Notes under the pieces: model-generated | Seen by the model: only the letters and a program-made list of their open reading frames with translations | The model's database searches: none | Told to the model about the DNA's origin: nothing | Translations under genes and position numbers: made by a program | Shown: positions 56,701 to 64,000 of the stretch, one piece after another | Numbering within the stretch: position 1 is the first letter of the stretch | Layout of the letters: every line of letters begins with the position of its first letter | Origin: Varroa destructor | Lineage: Eukaryota; Arthropoda; Arachnida; Mesostigmata; Varroidae | Direction: 5' to 3' | DNA length: 64,000 nt | NCBI RefSeq assembly: GCF_002443255.2 | Contig: NW_019211455.1 | Span: 12,036,280 to 12,100,279 of the forward strand

Positions 56701-59700
56701 CAGATGTTTTAGCATGATTCCTAAAATGTGCTTTTGTAACTTGGAAACGATTAAAAGGAAAATATACTTAAATGTTTTTTTTTAATTATTATTTTCTGGT
56801 TGATATTTGGGAGCGAGGGCGACCTCCAAACCTAAAGTCGTGGGAGGCATATAACACTGTTACTTTTTTAGCTGTACGTATAATGAAATCTGTAATTACA
56901 CATTATATAAGTAACGGTTTTACTAGTATATTAAATAATGTTCACAATACGTTATAACGAGTTCTTGGTAAAGGCGATTAGAATTTAAACCTAATCAAAA
57001 TTATGACTAAAAGGGAGCTCTTTGCTCCTCCATTGCGATCTCGATAGAAAAAGACGACTCAATTTTTTCAGGTGGTATATTTCTCCTATCTTATTGAGTC
57101 CCCAACAAAAGAATTTTGACTTCACTTTTACCATTGTATATCACGCTAATAGTTGATCCTCGTGCACTTCAGTAACTTTTACAACAAATGTGACCTATCA
57201 TACGAACACACATTATACATCATATTTACTATACGTATACTGCTGTATATATTGTAAGGCTGTAAATGATTACGACACTTTCCATAAAAAACTAAAATTA
57301 ACTAATGGTTGTTTCGAACTTTTACGTCTGCTAGTGCTGTTAGGCAGCTTCTCATACTGGTATAACCGACTGCAGATCAGCGACAAATAAGCCTAAGTAT
57401 CACTCTACGTTCAGTTCAAAAGGACTGGATTGGTTTACAGGGAAACGTCCACTGCCTTCTACAGATCCATTACTAGTGATTTGCCGTATTTTTCCCTAAT
57501 TTATTAGATACCCGTTACAAATAGCGATGACAATGGAGATGTATATTGCCACAAACAACACAAACTTTGCTAGTCTTTAGTTTGTTACCACATCAGAAAG
57601 ACTTCTGAGAGATATGCGACCCTACAGACTGTATTTGTGCATGGCGCAGTTACTTCATCGGATAGGCTCCGTGAGGGGATCCAGAGCGATTACACATGTC
57701 TACAGTGTAATATGAGTATTGATTTAGAGTGTGTCTCGTTAAACTATCTAATGGCAGCAGAACTCAGGGTGACATTATAACTTCCGTGGTTGGAAGCATA
57801 CAAACGATGCGTTCCTGCAAGCTACGTATAGGACTAAATAATTATAGTTAAAGTATAAGTTTTTCAGACCATTGTTGCAGTCTGGACAGTAAAGTCTTTA
57901 GTAAAGGACTGCTAATTCAAGCTGTGAAATTTGAATTTAATAAAAAAAGACTTCTATAATTTCGTTAGAGCTTCACGCATATGGTTGAGTACTGTTGAAA
58001 TAGACGATCATTCAGCCAATACCGCAATTAACGCACACGAATTGGCTACTTGCATAGAAACCATAGTCAAATCAACGTTGGAAACGTATATAATCGATTG
58101 ATAGAGGAGATCGCTACGTGAAAACGTAAATGTGTTTCACAGATGCTTTTCCGCTTTTATACAAAACAAGAGTTGGCTAACAGGCTGGCGTGTCTGTTAA
58201 ATTATAACAAGGAATCTTAGAACCGTACAATTTTAATTAAAAAATGCGATACTACGTTATGTTACAATAAAGCAAATAATGTACGAACCCCTATTGAATT
58301 GGTAAAACAGTTAGTCGGCATGTATGAGCATAGTATACAGCAATTTAAACTCTCAATCAATATACTGCAGCAGCACTGTACAAATATAGAGATAATATTA
58401 ACCAAAAAATGTTCACTAAATTGCACATCTGTATCGATCTAGGGTTTAGAATCTGCCTCTTTGAAATAAAAATACTTGGCAATACAATAATTTGTAATGC
58501 GACGAATTACTCAATTATGTTGTTAAGTATATTATTAATATATATATATATATATATTACCATGCCTTCCACACTGCATATACGTAGGTTTTTCGGTGCT
58601 CTATCGGATGTTTGAAAGAAAAGCTTAATGAAGCTCTACAATCCTTTGTAGTAGCCTTATCCAAACCTATGAACCTACTGGACACCGCTGGAGCACCAGT
58701 TGCGGAAGTTACGTCTACGGGCAAATAGCCCCACTTGAACGAGCAGAAACTCATATCACGATGAAGGTCTCACTGATGAGCTTAGTAGGTTCTTTCCGAT
58801 ATTAGAGACCAGAATAATAGAGACCGCTTTGTACGCTGGAAAAGCCTTGTTGAGCGCTATAGTTTCCCAATATAAAAAAGTTCTGACAGCGCTTTTTTTA
58901 CGACATGCATGATACTAGATATGAAAATGATAGGTTTCGTTTTTCTAAGAGGCTCGTACAGCCAGGATTGGGCACATAGATACGGTTGTACTGAGTTAGG
59001 GTTTATGTGCAGGACTTGCCAACGGGCTGCGGCTTAAAAGGCCTCATCACGATGTTCCTAAGTTGCGAAGACCTATGAGGCCTTCGGCTCAAAATGACTT
59101 ACTAAGCCTTGGCCATTTTTAGGAAATAAATGAATGAATATGTGCACAAACCGTACTTAATTGCACCCATTGCATTGATGAACCATAAGGCCTAGGCAAA
59201 CTACGAATATATCACAACTTTACTTTCACAATAAGAACAAATTAATTAAAACCCGTATAGCAGTGCTATAAAAATGCAATGCTATTTAAAAGAGATTCGC
59301 CCAGAGCCCGACCTAAACGACTGGGGATGAGCTACCGCTACCCTTGCATTGCTATGTGCAGTATCCCCGAAAGCTTTAAGTCACGTGTAGGCTCTTCATG
59401 CGTTTAACGATATGAAGAAAGGAGGCGGCGAACGGCGTTTATAAAATAGTCTCTGTTTGGAGTGGTAAATAAAATTCAATCCTTGGTTCTTACCACTCGA
59501 AATCAAGCGCCTCATTCGAAAAATATGTGCTCAAAGATTTGACGTTCCCTGGGCATTCCGTGATCAGAAATTATTTGTTCCGCAACACAATTCAAAAATG
59601 AAAGATATAAATACGGTGTTTTGTCTTTTCATTTTTTGCGTCACATATTGAGTAAGACGTGGCTATAAGAACTCTTTTTAACGTTTAACGAAATTGCGCT

Positions 59701-61775
59701 TTGGATATAAATGTATTACAACAATTACAGCGGCTAAGAGACCAAGGCCCGCTTTTAATAAAGGCGTAAAAAGTAAACTTATTTTAATAGATATCGTACT
59801 ATTTTGAGTAATGTAAAATTCAAAGCTGTTAGTTTTTTAAACTGTAAATTCTCGCCTTAATCAAATAATACTCGATTAGTTAATAGTCGATTGTATCAAG
59901 CGTCGCAAGCAAGAATAGATTGTAGCCTTTATTATAATGTTGTAATTTTCCTTGAATTTCAGTTGCAGATCACTTTTTCATGGGTAAAGATGGCTCCGCG
60001 TCAATGACAAGGTTTACAATTGACATCTTCTCGACTGTTTAACTATCTAATTTTTTAACACTTTGATACGCTTAAAACTGGGTATAGTGTTTAATATTCC
60101 GTTGATCTCATTTACGTTTTATGGTCCAATTTAAAAAAAAAATTGTTAAAGTTCATTAAGGCGTAATTGATGAGTATCCGACCGAAAAATTAATATGACT
60201 TGAAACTGCTTACCATACCATAGAAAAAGTACACAGAAAAATATTATGTTTTTCACGCAAATAGATACACTTAGCAAATAAATTGTCGAATTTCGAAAAA
60301 AATCTAACTCGTAAACAGCTACTTTATGAGACAACGAAGCGAATATGCTATGAAATCTATGCGCTTGACAGTTTTCTATCCATGATTTTAGCAGATGGCA
60401 AGGAAACTAGAAAAGGAAGATCGATTCACCTATGTTCACCTGATAACTTTTTTGCCTACTTAGGTGACAATCGCTTTTTGGTCGAACCGTGGTAAAGCCA
60501 CACCTCATCAGAAGCGCATATCCTATTTAAATAATGGATTAATAAATAAGTAATAAAATATAAAATAATGAATGCTGCACACCGTGACGAAGGCCCTTAC
60601 ACATTTGATAATACAGCAAGTTTTATTACTCGATTATTGGCAAAAAGATTGCCAACAAAGCGAATATAAACCGACGATACCTAGCCAATCAAACTAATAA
60701 CTTCTACTACTGTGGCAGCCGAATTTATACGACATTTATGGAAAAGTGCGTTTTATAAGTAAGTGCTGAGCTATACTGTGTAAGTATATTGTACCGTACT
60801 AGTGCTGAGCTAACTTAAAAAATCAAGCGGTTTTAGGATGCCGAATGTCACTATAATCATCAATGACAAAAATCATGTCGGCAAAACTAGCTGTGTCGTT
60901 GCAGATCCAACAATAATACTTCACACAAATATATGTTTTGACATTATTATAGAGGGATAAATTTGTTAATTTCAAGCAAACTTTAATCTCAATTATCCCG
61001 ATTTTTAAGAAACGCGATCTTTTAATAAATAAGGCTCTATTATATGATGTTTGAGTCGAAGATTTGCCTGTACAATATATTCGGTTGAAAAATTAACCTT
61101 CCGAACGAAAGAAAAATAAATAAAGCGACACGTGAGCCTGTATGCTGGAGTAATGGCACAGAAATTACGCCACTGGGAACTCACAGAAGTGACGGGGCTT
61201 CTGGCGACATGAACTAACAGTAGCAATGGATAGAAGCGCCTATCCGTACTACCTCATAACCGCATCGCAAATGTGTCCCTATGTAGTTCAACCTTCCAAC
61301 CATATAAGCTGCAGCCTTGCAATTTCTATGACGAATATATGTAGAGCATTTTTTAACGAACAACATGTGTTGCTTTAAAAAAATGAATGACTTCGACGAT
61401 TTACCCGATACAAAATGCAAAAAAAAAACTCGACCCCAACCCGAGCTTTATACGCGCACACGAAAACACCAAAATATATGCATCCTTGATTGATAATACA
61501 TGATTTGATTAAATCGCCGGCAGTTGAATCCTACCAACTACACAATGAGCCGTTGATGCAGGAGTATCAAATCACTCATTGTTTCCGTATTTGTTTATCA
61601 AAAATAATTCTCCGCATATTTAAAAAAGCACTCTTTTACATGCACGTTGCAGTGCCCATAACGAGACATCTGTCCCGAAAGTTGCAATTCGTTCACGTAT
61701 TTTGGCACGATATACTGCAGCACTTAGACGCTTAGATTTATCTGTTTTCACATATGGAATAATTTTAATTTTTAG

Positions 61776-61845
61776 TAAGCACCCGATCTTGAGTTCGATC
61801 TACGCCTTTACCTGTGCAGAGCTCAGAGAGAACACCAGAGAATTG
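61776..61845 (+). repeat. tRNA-like B-box fragment
   Basis: The stretch CCGATCTTGAGTTCGATCTA resembles the T-arm of a tRNA (B box GTTCGATCT with one deviation). No A box or stem set is found upstream. It is possibly a truncated tRNA-derived SINE. Confidence 0.25.
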
Positions 61846-63106
61846 GTTACACAGGTTTAAAAGCCTTAATATATGTTCCTGAGATTTGCCCGGTTACCAG
61901 ACCAAATTGTTTGATCAAGGTAAATCAAAGTGTAGTTTTGTTGGAAAAATACGAAATAACACTAGGAAATTTTTAGAAGATTGCCCTCGCAAGTACCCAA
62001 AAAATATGCTATATGCAGTTTTAATTAGGTTCTACGGTAATAAAGAAAAAAAATGGTCCACAATTACTATAATAATCTCCTTTTAAATCAGCTGAGTAAC
62101 ATGAAGAACTACGACGCCAAAAATAATAATCTTCTGGGTGGTGTCCATTTTAGTCTCGCTAGATCAAATCAAAGTTCAACAAAGCTATCTAGCTTATTAA
62201 ATCTGGCTATTCAGAATATCAGGTTTTAGTGTCCCGCCTTTAAACTGCCTATTCCTCCGCGAATACACGTGCGAAAACGAAACGGAAAATCAACAAGTAG
62301 ACGTCCATAATACCACTGACGTGATACGTCCAGTAATTTCCAAGGAATAGTTTGAATCTCCAGCTTGTTTCGGACAACAGGGCTCAATGGCCTGCTCTAG
62401 TCACTACTCCAAAGTACGCACGTTTGAGTAAGCTGCAAATCACAAGTTCTAGAAATCCGCTGCCTACACGTCAAATTCTATATGGGAACGCAAATTAATT
62501 AATTGTATTAACATCTAGATCGAATAAGTCGTCCGTAAAGATTGCTTTACCGTAGTAAAATGATGGGAACGATGGATAATGATGCTGAGGTAGTATAGAA
62601 GACACTGTCCGACAGATGTAATTGCTCGTTAGAAGTTTCTGCTTTTTTAAGTTAACCTCTTTTGTTTCGATTAGCGCAACATATTAAGTCTCCTGTAATA
62701 TCTGCATGCTTTTCAAGTAGGTTCTACGCATGTAGTATAGCTATTTTTAATGAGCGTCAATGTGCATACTCTATTGCATCAGTTATATCAATTAATCATT
62801 CACTATACCAAACGCAATGTTTTCAGGTGAGAAAAGTGTGGTCGCTGACGGTCTATCTTCTCAGTAAGATTCATTCCATACTACTTCGCCATAAACACCA
62901 AAATGCTAACCGTTTCTTCAGAAAGCCGCAATTAAATCACCTTTACATTAGAACAGAGATAATCACATGCGATGTTCATACTTATATGGTTTAACGTTAG
63001 CTCTCACCAAATGAGCGATAAGCAACCGGCAGTAGCAATAATAACTGCTTCTATTGGTAGCTAATTTATTTCAGAGTCATGCTCCTTTTAATAGATGTAG
63101 CTAGTT

Positions 63107-63111
<5 letters not shown>

Positions 63112-63154
<43 letters not shown>
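63112..63154. repeat. (TA)n microsatellite
   Basis: About 43 bp of uninterrupted AT/TA dinucleotide. Confidence 0.95.
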
Positions 63155-63158
<4 letters not shown>

Positions 63159-64000
63159 ACGTAATGAAATTGTTCTTAGACATATGATTTAAGTGTCCAC
63201 AGCAGAATCAATGAATCGCTTTGCTGATTATGAGTGTTCTTGCTTTCCCTTCGTCGATTTTAAGCCCTCATAAAGACACGAATACTCATCCACGTTAGAG
63301 TACAAACCAAATGGAGCTTTGTTACGTCAAAAGAAGCTGCGACAGTATTGCATAAGAATTTATATTTGCACGTATATTAAAAGCACAATTCCAAAATGTA
63401 TTATTTTTGGCCCTTCATTCAGCTTACACAGAAAGCTTTGCAAAATCTGATGGGAAACGGCTTGCACTAGTAAAACAGCAATGAATTATGAGGCATATTA
63501 TTATTATCATCTATTTCGCAAGTGTTAGCTCCCTTGTATGTTTCGAATATATATAAAACTATATGTAATATAAAAACAAGAAATTCTAACAAACGATACG
63601 GAGATGTATGCTTCAGTTGTGAACGTGAGGTTACTACGAAGGCGTATCTTTCAATGTAATAAGTTCTTTGAGATCAAAGCGGTGGTATGATATACAATTT
63701 GCAGTCCTTACATAATAAACAAGGTGGAACAAGGTTCCCTGCTAGATAGAAGTATAAAGACAGGTCGGTAACAATATAATTATCTGTGAAGATAGTACAT
63801 TTTACATCGTCAACACATATCTTGGTTTACTGTGTTATGTTCTTAATCTTTTTCCGATTCGCCATTTATCCTTTGAATTAATGCTAATACTAGTTAGATA
63901 CGCTTCACCCCCTGGTAATTATTAAACGTCTCTTCGCAACGGAAACGACAGGATTCCCATGTCCATACCCTACGCTTCACTTTTCAGAGACATTCAACAT

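Larger units (their letters stand above)
51336..64000. other. Gene-poor AT-rich interval downstream of EOGT
   Basis: The first few hundred bases should be the EOGT 3' UTR. After that I find no exon of a known family on either strand over about 12 kb. Recognisable items are a probable LINE 3' fragment at 53.4-53.7 kb, short inverted repeats near 54.2 and 59.06 kb, a tRNA-like B-box motif near 61.79 kb and a (TA)n array at 63.1 kb. The stretch at 55.42-55.76 kb is GC-richer and may be mobile-element derived, but I cannot classify it. Confidence 0.5.

Noticed and set aside
1..64000. CRISPR arrays, operons, prokaryotic mobile systems, rRNA or snRNA genes
   Set aside because: None seen. The introns and gene families show this is nuclear eukaryotic DNA.

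Overview
This is a eukaryotic nuclear window, AT-rich and intron-rich. It has GT-AG introns, exons mostly of 100-300 bp, long gene-poor stretches and (TA)n microsatellites. The protein families point to an arthropod. A chelicerate or mite is my guess, but nothing seen here settles it. All names below come from reading translated exons and recalling families; no search was run.

Four loci could be assembled, three of them with confidence. (1) 13230-14879, minus strand: RRP7 ribosomal-RNA processing factor, at least four exons. (2) 21430-38472, minus strand: a very large gene of about 23 exons encoding roughly 1,850 residues. It has a WD/propeller-like N-terminal half, an alpha-helical middle, RCC1 repeats, a clathrin-repeat-like helical region and a last exon with a CGHH...CPxC zinc-finger-like tail. 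It is best explained as a claret/GLO-4-type RCC1 guanine-nucleotide exchange factor for lysosome-related organelles. (3) 43088-43984, minus strand: a complete two-exon small Maf bZIP factor. (4) 47101-51335, plus strand: a complete eight-exon EOGT, the ER O-GlcNAc transferase for EGF repeats. All its intron phases join in frame and it ends in an HDEM retrieval-like tail. A less certain plus-strand gene for a single-pass membrane protein lies at about 8610-11047.

Layout: 1-8609 is gene-poor, with a GC-richer patch at about 7.0-8.25 kb that is open on both strands. 8610-11047 holds the candidate membrane-protein exons, and 13.2-14.9 kb holds RRP7. 14.9-21.4 kb is gene-poor. 21.4-38.5 kb is the claret-like gene, with tRNA-like fragments and a partial exon duplication in its introns. 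38.5-43.1 kb has no recognisable gene. 43.1-44.0 kb is small Maf, and 44-47 kb is a GC-richer interval between the divergent small Maf and EOGT genes. 47.1-51.3 kb is EOGT. 51.3-64 kb is gene-poor with a probable LINE remnant at 53.4-53.7 kb.

The genes are not functionally linked as an operon would be. The most unusual material is inside the claret-like gene: a decayed intronic copy of an RCC1 exon start, a polyglutamine run that begins at a splice acceptor, a reading-frame mismatch next to a T7 run, and the zinc-finger-like terminal exon.
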